From Microbispora rosea (GTDB lineage Bacteria; Actinomycetota; Actinomycetes; Streptosporangiales; Streptosporangiaceae): DNA of 64,000 nt. The stretch is taken from positions 186,001-250,000 of the forward strand of contig NZ_FTNI01000004.1 of assembly GCF_900156315.1 (NCBI RefSeq), given 5' to 3'. The translations under genes and the position numbers were made by a program. Shown here in pieces: positions 53,463 to 63,635 of the stretch (positions are counted from its first letter, which is position 1; each line of letters begins with the position of its first letter). The notes under the pieces are model-generated. The model worked only from the letters and a program-made list of their open reading frames with translations, had not been told where the DNA came from and did no database searches.

Positions 53463-54359
53463 TCAGGCATGGCCGCCGACCAGATCGCCGGCCGCCCTGA
53501 CGAAGGCGCGGACGCGTGCGGTGGAGTTGTCACCCCTCCACAGCAGCCCCCATCGCAACGGCGGGGCGTCGCTGAACGGGATGTAGGCGACGTCGGGCCT
53601 GACGTAGTAGCGCCGAGCCTGCGCGCCGACCGGAAAGACGCCATGACCCGCGCCGATGAGGGTGAGCATCTCGTTGAACGTGGCGGCGGAGGGGCCGGGT
53701 TCGATCACCCGTCCGGAGGGCGTGGTGCGCGGGGTGCGGTCCTCACGCAGTGAATCCGGGAGCGTGCCGGGCAGCTGGAGCAGGGGAACCCGGGCCAGAT
53801 CCTCCAGGGAGACCGACTTCCGGCGGGCGAACGGATGCCCGGACGGCACCGCGAGCATCCGCGCCTCCGACACCAGGACCGGCCCGGTGGCGATGCCGGG
53901 CTCCTCGATGGGGAAGGTGCCCAGGGCGACGTCGACCTCGCCGACGCGCAGCCAGGGCATGAGATCGACCATCTGCGCCTCCCGGAGCTGGATGTCGCAA
54001 CCGGACTCGTGCCGTCGCATGAGGTCGGCCGCCCCGACGAGCAGTTGCCCTGCCGCGGCGCCGACGAAGGCGACCCGCAGGGTGCCGGTGACGCCGCGGC
54101 CCGCGGCGACTGCGTACTCGAACGCGGAAGTGATCTGGCGCCAGGCGGGTCGCACCTCCTCGTGCAGCCTGCGTCCCAACGGGGTCAGCTCCACCCGGCG
54201 GCTGGTGCGGTCGAACAGCGGGACGCCGATGCGGCGTTCGAGCTTGGCGATCGTCTGGCTGATCCGGGCGGTGGACACCCGCAGGCGTTCGGCGGTGCGG
54301 CCGAAGTGCAGCTCCTCGGCCAGGGTGAGGAACGCCTCCAGCTCGTGCCGCTCCAGCAT
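53463..54359 (-). CDS. LysR family transcriptional regulator
   Basis: 298-residue LysR-type regulator with winged HTH at about residues 3-62 (LEAFLTLAEELHFGRTAERLRVSTARISQTIAKLERRIG, LFDRTSRRVEL) and co-inducer domain (LRVAFVGAAAGQLLVGAADL, VDVALGTFPIEEPG). ATG 54359 is chosen; the frame stays open far upstream through the divergent gene but is not protein-like there. It is divergent from the FAD oxidoreductase gene, its probable target, across 138 bp in which I see no clear palindrome. Confidence 0.88.
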   Translation of the reverse strand: MLERHELEAFLTLAEELHFGRTAERLRVSTARISQTIAKLERRIGVPLFDRTSRRVELTPLGRRLHEEVRPAWRQITSAFEYAVAAGRGVTGTLRVAFVGAAAGQLLVGAADLMRRHESGCDIQLREAQMVDLMPWLRVGEVDVALGTFPIEEPGIATGPVLVSEARMLAVPSGHPFARRKSVSLEDLARVPLLQLPGTLPDSLREDRTPRTTPSGRVIEPGPSAATFNEMLTLIGAGHGVFPVGAQARRYYVRPDVAYIPFSDAPPLRWGLLWRGDNSTARVRAFVRAAGDLVGGHA

Positions 54360-54497
54360 GACGCCCCCATCGTTAACCCAGGCTTCACGATCATTGCACA
54401 GGACCGCGTTGATCGGCTTCCCGCTCCCGTCGAAAGTGGAACACGTCCAGAAACCCCTCTGGCCTGCGACCCGTCTGCCTGCCACCACGGAAAGAAA

Positions 54498-55808
54498 ATG
54501 ATCGTGAACGCACTGAAGGCCCTGCACTCGGCCGTCCGCGGCCGGGTCTGGCTGCCCGGCGACTCCGGCTTCGACGCCTCCCGCCGTCCGTGGAACCTGG
54601 CCGTCGAACAACCGGTGGCGGCCGTGGTCGAGGCCGCCGACGCCGACGACGTCGCCGCGCTGGTCCGGCACGCCCGCGCCGCCGGCCTGGCCGTCGCCAC
54701 GCAGCCGAACGGGCACGGCGCGACCGGCCGCACCGACGGCGCCGTCCTGCTGCGCACCCGGCCGCTGGACTTCGTGGAGATCGACCCGGCCGCCCGGCGC
54801 GCCCGCGTCGGAGCCGGCGTGTCCTCCGGCCGTCTGCAGGCCGCCGCCGCGGCGTACGGCCTGACCGGCCTGCCGGGCAGCTCTCCGGTCGTCAGCGTCA
54901 CCGGCGTCGCCCTCGGCGGCGGGCTCAGCTGGTTCGGCCGCAGACACGGCTGGGTCGCCGACAGCGTGACCGCCTTCGACGTCGTCGACGCCGAAGGACG
55001 GCAGCGGCGCGTCACCGGCGACACCGACCCCGACCTGTTCTGGGCTCTGCGCGGCGGAGGCGGCGACTTCGCGATCGTCACCGCCCTGGAACTGTCCCTC
55101 CATCCCGCCCCACGGCTCTACGGAGGGCGGGTGCTGTGGCCGGCCGAGCACGCGCCGGACGTGGCCGACGCCTACCGGCGGATCACCGCCGCCGCGCCGG
55201 ACGAGCTGACCGTCTGGCTGGACCTGCTGCATTTCCCCGGCTCCGCGCCCCTGGTGGCCGTGGACGCCGCGCACCTCGGTCAGGCGGCCGAGGCTCGCGA
55301 TCTCCTGGCTCCCCTGGACCGCCTTCCCCCGCCGCTGTCGGACACCCGGCGGATCATGCCGGTCTCCGAGCTCGGGTCCATCACCGCCGAGCCCACCGAC
55401 CCCGGGGCCGGCTCCTCCCGCGGCGAACTGCTGACCGCGCTGGACGACACGACGGCCAAGACGTTGCTCGCCGACCCCATCGCCCCGCTGATGAGCGTGC
55501 AGATCCGCCATCTGGGCGGTGCGTTCGCCGGCCCGTCCGACAGCCCGCACGGACCGCTGGCCGAGCCGTACGCGCTTTATCTGTTCGGCGTCCCCGCCGA
55601 CCCGGCGACGGCCGGGGAGATCACGGCCAAGCAGCGCGCACTCGCCGACGCCCTCCCGATCAGCGGGCGTAAGCCCTTCACCTTCCTCAGCCCCGGAGAG
55701 AGCGTGGCCGACGCGTTCACCCCCGCGGTGGTGGACCGCCTCCGTGACCTCAAGCGCCGCCACGATCCCCATGACGTCTTCCGCGGCAACTTCCCCGTCC
55801 TCGCCTGA
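54498..55808 (+). CDS. FAD-binding oxidoreductase (BBE-like)
   Basis: 436-residue flavoprotein of the VAO/BBE family. The FAD-binding PCMH domain (about residues 35-205) has VAALVRHARAAGLAVATQPNGHGATG, where the His in NGHG is the usual site of FAD attachment, then VGAGVSSGRLQAAAAAYGL, GSSPVVSVTGVALGGGLSWFGRRHG and LRGGGGDFAIVTALEL. The C-terminus has DPHDVFRGNFPV in place of the usual DPxxVF..N. It may oxidise sugars, aromatic alcohols or a secondary metabolite. ATG 54498 has GGAAAG upstream. No signal peptide is seen. Probably induced through the divergent LysR protein. Confidence 0.87.
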   Translation: MIVNALKALHSAVRGRVWLPGDSGFDASRRPWNLAVEQPVAAVVEAADADDVAALVRHARAAGLAVATQPNGHGATGRTDGAVLLRTRPLDFVEIDPAARRARVGAGVSSGRLQAAAAAYGLTGLPGSSPVVSVTGVALGGGLSWFGRRHGWVADSVTAFDVVDAEGRQRRVTGDTDPDLFWALRGGGGDFAIVTALELSLHPAPRLYGGRVLWPAEHAPDVADAYRRITAAAPDELTVWLDLLHFPGSAPLVAVDAAHLGQAAEARDLLAPLDRLPPPLSDTRRIMPVSELGSITAEPTDPGAGSSRGELLTALDDTTAKTLLADPIAPLMSVQIRHLGGAFAGPSDSPHGPLAEPYALYLFGVPADPATAGEITAKQRALADALPISGRKPFTFLSPGESVADAFTPAVVDRLRDLKRRHDPHDVFRGNFPVLA

Positions 55809-55814
55809 ACGGCC

Positions 55815-55844
55815 AGAGCCTGAAGGGTCAGAGCCTGAAGGGTC
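55815..55844 (+). repeat. 15-bp tandem duplication between two convergent genes
   Basis: AGAGCCTGAAGGGTC occurs twice in direct succession (55815-55829, 55830-55844), between the stops of the FAD oxidoreductase and the PBP gene. It has no hairpin potential of note. Confidence 0.9.
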
Positions 55845-55874
55845 AGCGGCGCTCGCCGGCGGAGTGGGCGGCCG

Positions 55875-58346
55875 TCAGCGGCCGGGAACCTGGGCGATCG
55901 GGAGCTGCGGCCCGGGGAGCTGCGCGACCGGGCCGGTCTGACCACTCTGGCCGTTCTGGCCGTTCTGGCCGTTCTGGCCGGTCCGCCGGGCGCCCGGGTC
56001 GGTCTGGCCGGTCCGCCGGGTTCCTGGGTCGGTGCCACCGGGGTCGGATCTGGTGGTCCCCGTATCGGGGACGGCGCGGGTGGCGGCGTCCGCGGCATCC
56101 GTATCGCGAGTGCGGCCGGCGCCGGTCGGGCCGTTCGCGCCGCGGATGCCGTTCGCGCCGCCTCTCGGGGCGTCCTCGCCGTCCTGGCCGGTCACGCCCT
56201 GCTGCTCCTCGTCCGGCCCTGCCGGCATACCGGGCGCACCGGGCGCGCCGGGCACACCGGGCGCGTCGGGATCGGACGCCATCGCCCCGTCACCCGGCCC
56301 GTACGGCATGGGCGACCCGTCCGGCCCCGACGGATAGGCCGTGGGAGCCCCGCTCTGCTGGGGCATGGCCATGCCGTAGGTGTCCCAGTAGTAGGGGTTC
56401 CACGTGACCGGGTCGGGGAACTCCCGGACCGGCTTGCCCTCCATGGCGGTGCTCATGAAGGTCTTCCAGATCTCGGCGGGCAGCGTGCCGCCGTACAGCT
56501 CGCCGTAACCGGGGACGCTCACCGGCTTGTTGTCGTCGCGGAACATGTCGACCGCGACGGCCAGCTGCGGGACGTAGCCGGAGAACCACACGGCCGCCGA
56601 CTCGTCGGTGGTGCCGGTCTTGCCCGCGACCGGGCGGTCCCACAGCCGCGCGCCCGTGCCGGTGCCGCCGCGCACCACCTGCTCCAGCGCGTACGTCGTG
56701 TCGGCGGCGGTGTTCTCGCTGAAGGCCCGGACGCCGGGCGGGGCGAACTTCCGGGTGAGACCGGTGGTGTCGGTGACCGCCCGGATCACGTGCGGCTCAT
56801 GGTGGATGCCTCCGGCGGCGAAGGTGGCGAAGCCGGAGGCCTGCTGCACGGCGCTCACCGACGCCACCCCGAGGGGCAACGTGGCGGCGCTCCGGTGCGG
56901 GGCGAGCTGCGCGGCGGGAATCCCGGCGGCCTGGGCCGCGGCGACGACCTTGTCGAGGCCGATGCGCTGCCCGAGGTCCACGAAGGCGGTGTTGACCGAG
57001 AACTGCGTCGCCTGGAGCAGTGTGATCGCCTGCCCGTACGACTTGCTCCCGGAGTTGGGGATGTCGGCGGTGCCGATGCGGATGGGAGAGTTGCCGTAGA
57101 CCAGCGCGTCGAGCCCGTATCCGGCTTCGAGCGCGGCGGCCAGTGTGTAGGGCTTGAAGGTCGAGCCCGCCTGGACCTTGGCGGAGAAGGCGTTGTCGTA
57201 CTGGTTGGTCTCGTAACGACCGCCGTAGAAGGCGACGACCTCGCCGGTCGCGGGATCGACGGCCGCGAGGCCGGTGCGGACCTTCTTGGGGGTGTTGTCC
57301 GGCAGGACCGACTTGACCGCCTGCTGGGCCTGCGCCATGAGCTTCTTGTCGAACGTCGTGGTGACCTTCAGGCCGCCGTGGTTGATGTCCTCATCCGTGT
57401 AGCCGAGCCGGTTCAGCTCCGCGCGCACCTGCGCCAGCATGTAGCCGTTCTGGCCGCCGAGGGACAACGGCGCCCGCTGCTTGGCGAGGGTGGGGAACAC
57501 CTGCGCGCCGGCCTCTTCACGGGTGATCGCGCCGATCTCGCGCATGCCCTGGATCACCGACGTCCATCTGGCCTTCACCGCGTCGAGCGCGGCCCCGGCC
57601 GGGTTGGCGAATCGGGTCGGCTGCTGGATCACGGCGGCGAGGTAGGCGCCCTCGGCCGCCGTCAGGTTCTGCACGTCCTTGTCGAAGTAGGCCCGGGCGG
57701 CGGCCTGGATGCCGTAAGCCCCACGGCCGAAGTAGATGGTGTTGAGGTAGCGCTCCAGCACCCAGTCTTTCGTCTTGGAACGATCCACCTTGAGCGCGAT
57801 CATGATCTCCTTGAGCTTGCGCCCGATGGAGCGTTCCTGGCCGAGGCCGCTGTAGTAGTTGCGGACCATCTGCTGAGTGATCGTGGAGCCGCCCTGGAGC
57901 TGCCGGCCGGTGACCGTGGACCACACGGCGCGGGCCGTTCCGGACAGGGAGACGCCCTGGTCCTGATAGAACGTCCGGTTCTCCGCCGCGATGACCGCGC
58001 TTCTGACGACCTGGGGGACCTGCGCGAGCGGCACGGTCTTGCGGTTGACGCCCTCGGTGGCGAGGACCGTCTTGCCGTCCCGGTAATAGATCACCGAACC
58101 CTGGGCCGTCGCCAGCTCCTGAGTGCTGTCCGGGATGGGGGTCAGCGCCCACACCACGGCCAGGAACACGCCAAGCGCGACGATCCCGGTGGCGAGGCTC
58201 ACGAGGAGGACACGCGGCAGCCGTCTTCGCCGGCGAGGCTTCGGCGCGCCGCCGTCCCCGCCGCCTCCTTTCCCGTTCGGGCCGCCGAGTGACGCCCGCG
58301 GTTCCGCGGCGCCCTCCCCGATCGGGCCCTCTTCGGCGCTGTCCAC
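55875..58346 (-). CDS. class A penicillin-binding protein (bifunctional transglycosylase/transpeptidase)
   Basis: 823-residue peptidoglycan synthase. A cytoplasmic Gly/Arg-rich N-terminus (PKPRRRRRLPR) is followed by one transmembrane helix (VLLVSLATGIVALGVFLAVVWAL). The GT51 domain has the catalytic Glu in IAAENRTFYQDQG, GGSTITQQMVRNYY and RYLNTIYFGRGAYGIQAAA. The transpeptidase domain has the SxxK in AGSTFKPYTLA, the SxN in SVNTAFVDLG and KTGTTDES. A 160-residue tail is disordered and repetitive: collagen-like GAPGAPG, TDPGARRTGQ units and GQNGQNGQNGQ. GTG 58346 is the start. It should polymerise and cross-link the wall at the membrane. Confidence 0.94.
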   Translation of the reverse strand: MDSAEEGPIGEGAAEPRASLGGPNGKGGGGDGGAPKPRRRRRLPRVLLVSLATGIVALGVFLAVVWALTPIPDSTQELATAQGSVIYYRDGKTVLATEGVNRKTVPLAQVPQVVRSAVIAAENRTFYQDQGVSLSGTARAVWSTVTGRQLQGGSTITQQMVRNYYSGLGQERSIGRKLKEIMIALKVDRSKTKDWVLERYLNTIYFGRGAYGIQAAARAYFDKDVQNLTAAEGAYLAAVIQQPTRFANPAGAALDAVKARWTSVIQGMREIGAITREEAGAQVFPTLAKQRAPLSLGGQNGYMLAQVRAELNRLGYTDEDINHGGLKVTTTFDKKLMAQAQQAVKSVLPDNTPKKVRTGLAAVDPATGEVVAFYGGRYETNQYDNAFSAKVQAGSTFKPYTLAAALEAGYGLDALVYGNSPIRIGTADIPNSGSKSYGQAITLLQATQFSVNTAFVDLGQRIGLDKVVAAAQAAGIPAAQLAPHRSAATLPLGVASVSAVQQASGFATFAAGGIHHEPHVIRAVTDTTGLTRKFAPPGVRAFSENTAADTTYALEQVVRGGTGTGARLWDRPVAGKTGTTDESAAVWFSGYVPQLAVAVDMFRDDNKPVSVPGYGELYGGTLPAEIWKTFMSTAMEGKPVREFPDPVTWNPYYWDTYGMAMPQQSGAPTAYPSGPDGSPMPYGPGDGAMASDPDAPGVPGAPGAPGMPAGPDEEQQGVTGQDGEDAPRGGANGIRGANGPTGAGRTRDTDAADAATRAVPDTGTTRSDPGGTDPGTRRTGQTDPGARRTGQNGQNGQNGQSGQTGPVAQLPGPQLPIAQVPGR
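55951..55977 (-). repeat. 9-bp tandem repeat in the PBP tail
   Basis: CCGTTCTGG occurs three times perfectly (55951-55959, 55960-55968, 55969-55977), with degenerate copies on both sides, encoding Gly-Gln-Asn triplets. The adjoining 24-bp units encode RRTGQTDPG-type repeats (about 55978-56040). Slippage-prone. Confidence 0.85.
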
Positions 58347-58424
58347 GCTGTGACCCCCGATAAGTCCGATACCCCCGCTACGCCCATTTGTGCCCGCTGA
58401 GCTGGGCGGATGGAACCACGGTAA

Positions 58425-60176
<1,752 letters not shown>

Positions 60177-60233
60177 CACCCCGCTGACGCACCCTTTGCG
60201 CGTGCCCGGCTTTGCCCGAAGGGCGGCGGGGTG
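60177..60233 (+). terminator. inverted repeat after hppD
   Basis: CACCCCGC (60177-60184), starting right after the hppD stop, pairs perfectly with GCGGGGTG (60226-60233). The 41-nt interior contains a GCCC-GAA-GGGC mini-stem. It could end the hppD transcript, though there is no U-run. The right arm overlaps the probable ribosome site of the next gene. Confidence 0.4.
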
Positions 60234-60244
60234 ACCATTCAGCC

Positions 60245-60751
60245 ATGGGAACACCGCCGCCTCCGGGAAGCCCGTACGAGGAACCGAGGATTCCCTGGAC
60301 GCCCCCGCCCTTCGGGCAGACGGCGCCGCGGCTCGCCGGCCGCTGGCGCCGCCTGTTCGCCGGGATCGTCGACGCCGTGCTCGTCGGGCTCGTCACCTCA
60401 CCGCTCACCTGGGGCAACTGGAGGGTCGCGTACGACAGCGCGACGGAGGCGGTGGCGCGGATCCCGGTCGGCGACGGCCTTCTCGTCGGGGTGATCGGGT
60501 TCTTCTACTACTGGCTGCTCCAGTCCTTCTGGGGCGGCCAGACGGTGGGCAAGAGGCTGTTCGGCATGCGCGTCGTGCGGGAGACCGGAGAGCAGGCCGG
60601 CCCCGGGCCGATCGCAGTGCGGCAGGCGGTGGAGATCGTCCTGGGCTGGCTGTGCTGCCTCGGGCTGGTGAACCTGGCGTGGATCCTGTTCGACCGCAGG
60701 AAGCAGGCCCTGCACGACAAGGCGGCCAGGACGCTCGTCGTGGACGCCTGA
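60245..60751 (+). CDS. RDD family membrane protein
   Basis: 168-residue integral membrane protein with a Pro-rich N-terminus (GTPPPPGSPYEEP, then WTPPPFGQ), followed by the RDD domain. Its key residues are the Arg in RLAGRWRRL and the Asp in IVDAVLVGLVT, then the second helix GVIGFFYYWLLQSFWGGQTVGKRLFGMRVV. A further hydrophobic helix (VLGWLCCLGLVNLAWILF) precedes the final Asp region DRRKQALHDKAARTLVV. RDD proteins have been linked to ion transport, but the role is generally unknown. It is on the same strand as hppD and the M1 peptidase. Confidence 0.87.
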   Translation: MGTPPPPGSPYEEPRIPWTPPPFGQTAPRLAGRWRRLFAGIVDAVLVGLVTSPLTWGNWRVAYDSATEAVARIPVGDGLLVGVIGFFYYWLLQSFWGGQTVGKRLFGMRVVRETGEQAGPGPIAVRQAVEIVLGWLCCLGLVNLAWILFDRRKQALHDKAARTLVVDA

Positions 60752-60852
60752 CTCTGCCCGCCCGCGGACCCCCGGCGACCCCTGCGAGCAGGGAAAACGT
60801 CCGGGGTCACTACCGGGACCACGCCGTGGCCTCGCGTAGAGTTGCCACACAT

Positions 60853-62358
60853 ATGTCCACGCATCCTCTTCCTCCGTTCCCAGCGCCGACCACCACGCCG
60901 ACGGGCGTGCGGGCCGGCAGGTCGCTCTCCGCGCTGATCTGTGTCGTGGCCGTGGGGGCCGTCACGGCCTGCGCGCCGTCCGAGGGCGCGGTCGCGCCGT
61001 CCCCGGCGGCGGCGGTCGCCCCGGCATCGCCGGGCGCGGGCGCGTCGAGGGGCACCATGGGGGCCCCGGGCATCGGCGACCCGGACTTCCCCAGCGACGG
61101 CAACGGCGGATACGACGTCCAGCACTACGACCTGCGCCTGTCGTACGACCCGGCGTCCAGGAAGCTCGCGGGCAGCGCCACGATCGAGGCGAAGGCCGTA
61201 CAGGACCTGACGTCCTTCGACCTGGACCTGCACGGGCTCGCGGTGAGCCGGGTGACGGTGGACGGCGGCGCGGCCGGGTTCACCCGCAACAAGGACGAGC
61301 TCGTGATCGAGCCGGGCAGGCGGATCTCGAACGGCGACCGGTTCGCGGTCGCGGTCGACTACTCGGGCGTGCCGGAACCGATGCGCGACTCCGCCAACCT
61401 CGGCAAGTACGGCTTCATCTCCACCCCGGACGGGGCGTTCGTCACGTGCGAGCCGAACGGTGCGAAGACCTGGTTCCCGTCGAACGACCACCCCTCGGAC
61501 AAGGCGACCTACGACTTCCAGATCACCGTCCCCGAGGGGCTGACCGCGATCGCCAACGGCGAGATGACGGGGACGCCGCAGACCAAGGCGGGCAAGACGA
61601 CCTTCGTCTGGCGGGAGAAGCACCCGATGGCGAGCTATCTCGCCACGATGACGACCGGGAAGTTCCAGGTCCGCACCGGCACGAGCGACAAGGGCCTGCC
61701 GATCTACGCGGCCGTCGCCGACTCCTTCCACGGCTCGCTCGACCAGCTCTTCACGGAGACGGGGAAGATCACCGACTACTGGTCGACCGTGTTCGGGCCC
61801 TACCCCTTCTCCTCCACCGGCGGCGTGATCGACGACTACGCGGCGGGGTACGCGCTGGAGAACCAGACCAAGCCCATCTACGGCGGCTTCTCGCCCGAGC
61901 CCACGATCATCGCGCACGAGCTCGCGCATCAGTGGTTCGGCGACAGCCTGAGCATCGGGCGCTGGCGGGATCTGTGGCTCAACGAGGGCTTCGCGACGTA
62001 CGCCGAGTGGCTGTGGGCGGAGCACGCCGGCCAGTACACGGCCGATTCCGCCTTCCGGCGCTACTACGCGAACGCGGCCGACCCGATGTGGAACTACCCC
62101 CCGGGCACGGCCCGCGCCAGCGACCTGTTCGGCTCCGCCGTCTACAACCGCGGCGCGATGACGCTGCACGCCCTGCGCCGGGAGATCGGGGACGACAAGT
62201 TCTTCCCGCTGATCAGGGAGTGGACGAACGCCCACAGGTACGGCACCGTCACGACGCAGGAGTTCATCGCGCTGGCCGAGCGCGTCTCGGGCAAGAACCT
62301 CAAGGAGCTGTTCGACGCCTGGCTGTTCCAGCCGAGGCGGCCCGCCCCGATCACGTGA
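60853..62358 (+). CDS. M1 family zinc metallopeptidase lipoprotein
   Basis: 501-residue aminopeptidase-like protein. The N-terminus has a hydrophobic stretch ending in lipobox VTACAP (Cys near residue 40), so it is exported and lipid-anchored. The M1 N-terminal beta domain has YDVQHYDLRLSYDP. The catalytic domain has the exopeptidase-type segment YALENQ (in place of GAMEN), the zinc motif IIAHELAHQWFGD and the second Glu ligand in LWLNEGFATYAEW. The C-terminal helical domain of full M1 enzymes is missing, as in many actinobacterial members. TAGAGT (60837-60842) lies 10 nt before ATG, so the leader is very short. Confidence 0.9.
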   Translation: MSTHPLPPFPAPTTTPTGVRAGRSLSALICVVAVGAVTACAPSEGAVAPSPAAAVAPASPGAGASRGTMGAPGIGDPDFPSDGNGGYDVQHYDLRLSYDPASRKLAGSATIEAKAVQDLTSFDLDLHGLAVSRVTVDGGAAGFTRNKDELVIEPGRRISNGDRFAVAVDYSGVPEPMRDSANLGKYGFISTPDGAFVTCEPNGAKTWFPSNDHPSDKATYDFQITVPEGLTAIANGEMTGTPQTKAGKTTFVWREKHPMASYLATMTTGKFQVRTGTSDKGLPIYAAVADSFHGSLDQLFTETGKITDYWSTVFGPYPFSSTGGVIDDYAAGYALENQTKPIYGGFSPEPTIIAHELAHQWFGDSLSIGRWRDLWLNEGFATYAEWLWAEHAGQYTADSAFRRYYANAADPMWNYPPGTARASDLFGSAVYNRGAMTLHALRREIGDDKFFPLIREWTNAHRYGTVTTQEFIALAERVSGKNLKELFDAWLFQPRRPAPIT

Positions 62359-62383
62359 CCGGCGCGGGCCCGGGCGGGAGAGA

Positions 62384-63598
62384 CTAGGAGAACAGCAGCT
62401 TGTAGCCGTCCCGCCGCAGGGCGCTCAGCACCTCGTCGCAGTGCGCCGGGCCACGGGTCTCCAACTGCAGCAGGACCTCGGCCTCCTCCAGGTGCAGCCG
62501 GGAGCCGAACCGCTCGTGCACCACGTCGAGCACGTTGGCGCCGAGGTCGGCCAGCCGGGCCAGCAGCGCGGCCAGCGCCCCGGGACGGTCGGTCAGCCGG
62601 ATGCGGAAGGCGAGGTAGCGGCCCGCCGCCGCCAGGCCGTGCCGCAGCACCCTGGCCAGCAGCAGCGGGTCGATGTTGCCGCCCGACAGCACGACGACCA
62701 CCGGCGGCTCGAACGCGTGCGGCTGATCGAGCAGCGCCGCGACCCCCGCCACCCCGGCCGGCTCCACCAGCAGCTTCGAGCGTTCGAGGCACAGCAGCAG
62801 GGCCCGTGACAGCGACTCCTCCGAGACCGTCACGACGCTGTCCACCAGGTAGTGGATCAACTCGAACGGCAGGTCGCCCGGCCGCCCGACCGCGATGCCG
62901 TCCGCCATCGTCGACGTGGGCTCGACCATGACCGGCCGGCCGGCGGCCAGCGAGTCGGGGTAGGCCGCGGCCCGCTCGGCCTGCACGCCCACCACCTTGA
63001 TCCCCGGACGCTGGGACTTCACCGCGAGCGCGACCCCCGCCGCGAGACCGCCGCCGCCGATGGGCAGCACGATCGTGGCCGTGCCGGGAAGCTGCTCAAG
63101 GATCTCCAGGCCGACCGTGCCCTGCCCGGCCACCACGTCGGGGTGGTCGAACGGGTGGATGAACACCGCGCCGGTCCTGTCGGCGTGCTCCTTCGCCGCC
63201 CGCAGCGCCTCGTCGACCGTGTGCCCCGCGAAGACCACGTCCGCGCCGTACGCCCGGGTGGCCTCCACCTTCGGCAGCGGCGCGCCCTCGGGCATGTAGA
63301 CGGTCGACTTGGCCCCGACCAGCGACGAGCCCAGCGCCACGCCCTGCGCGTGGTTGCCCGCGCTGGCCGCCACCACGCCCCTGGCCCGCTCCTCCTCGCT
63401 CAGGCGCGCGATCCGCACGTAGGCCCCGCGGATCTTGAACGACCCGGCCCGCTGGAGGTTCTCGCATTTGAGGTGCACCGAGCCGCCGACGATCTCGGAC
63501 AGCACCCGTGAGTGCAGGACGGGCGTCTGCGCCGCCACTTCCGACAGCGACTCGCGTGCGGCGACGACGTCCTCGTACGTCACCTGTGGGACAGCCAT
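62384..63598 (-). CDS. ilvA: threonine ammonia-lyase with ACT domain
   Basis: 404-residue PLP enzyme converting threonine to 2-oxobutanoate and ammonia. The PLP lysine is in RAGSFKIRGAY (near residue 54). SAGNHAQGVALGSSLVG and the phosphate-binding loop LPIGGGGLAAGVAL follow, with LSGGNID near the end of the fold II domain. An ACT regulatory domain occupies about residues 325-400 (LTDRPGALAALLARLADLGANVLDVVHERFG). One ACT domain, as here, occurs in both biosynthetic and catabolic bacterial forms. The start at 63598 is the ATG giving the family N-terminus (VTYEDVVAARESL). It is convergent with the M1 peptidase gene (25 bp). Confidence 0.94.
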   Translation of the reverse strand: MAVPQVTYEDVVAARESLSEVAAQTPVLHSRVLSEIVGGSVHLKCENLQRAGSFKIRGAYVRIARLSEEERARGVVAASAGNHAQGVALGSSLVGAKSTVYMPEGAPLPKVEATRAYGADVVFAGHTVDEALRAAKEHADRTGAVFIHPFDHPDVVAGQGTVGLEILEQLPGTATIVLPIGGGGLAAGVALAVKSQRPGIKVVGVQAERAAAYPDSLAAGRPVMVEPTSTMADGIAVGRPGDLPFELIHYLVDSVVTVSEESLSRALLLCLERSKLLVEPAGVAGVAALLDQPHAFEPPVVVVLSGGNIDPLLLARVLRHGLAAAGRYLAFRIRLTDRPGALAALLARLADLGANVLDVVHERFGSRLHLEEAEVLLQLETRGPAHCDEVLSALRRDGYKLLFS

Positions 63599-63635
63599 GC
63601 GCCAATCATCACAGGTCCCCGAAGGCGACACGCCT

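Noticed and set aside
53463-55772. A continuous minus-strand frame through the LysR gene and across the FAD oxidoreductase
   Set aside because: Only the part from 54359 downwards is a LysR protein; the upstream portion is antisense to a clear flavoprotein and is low in complexity.
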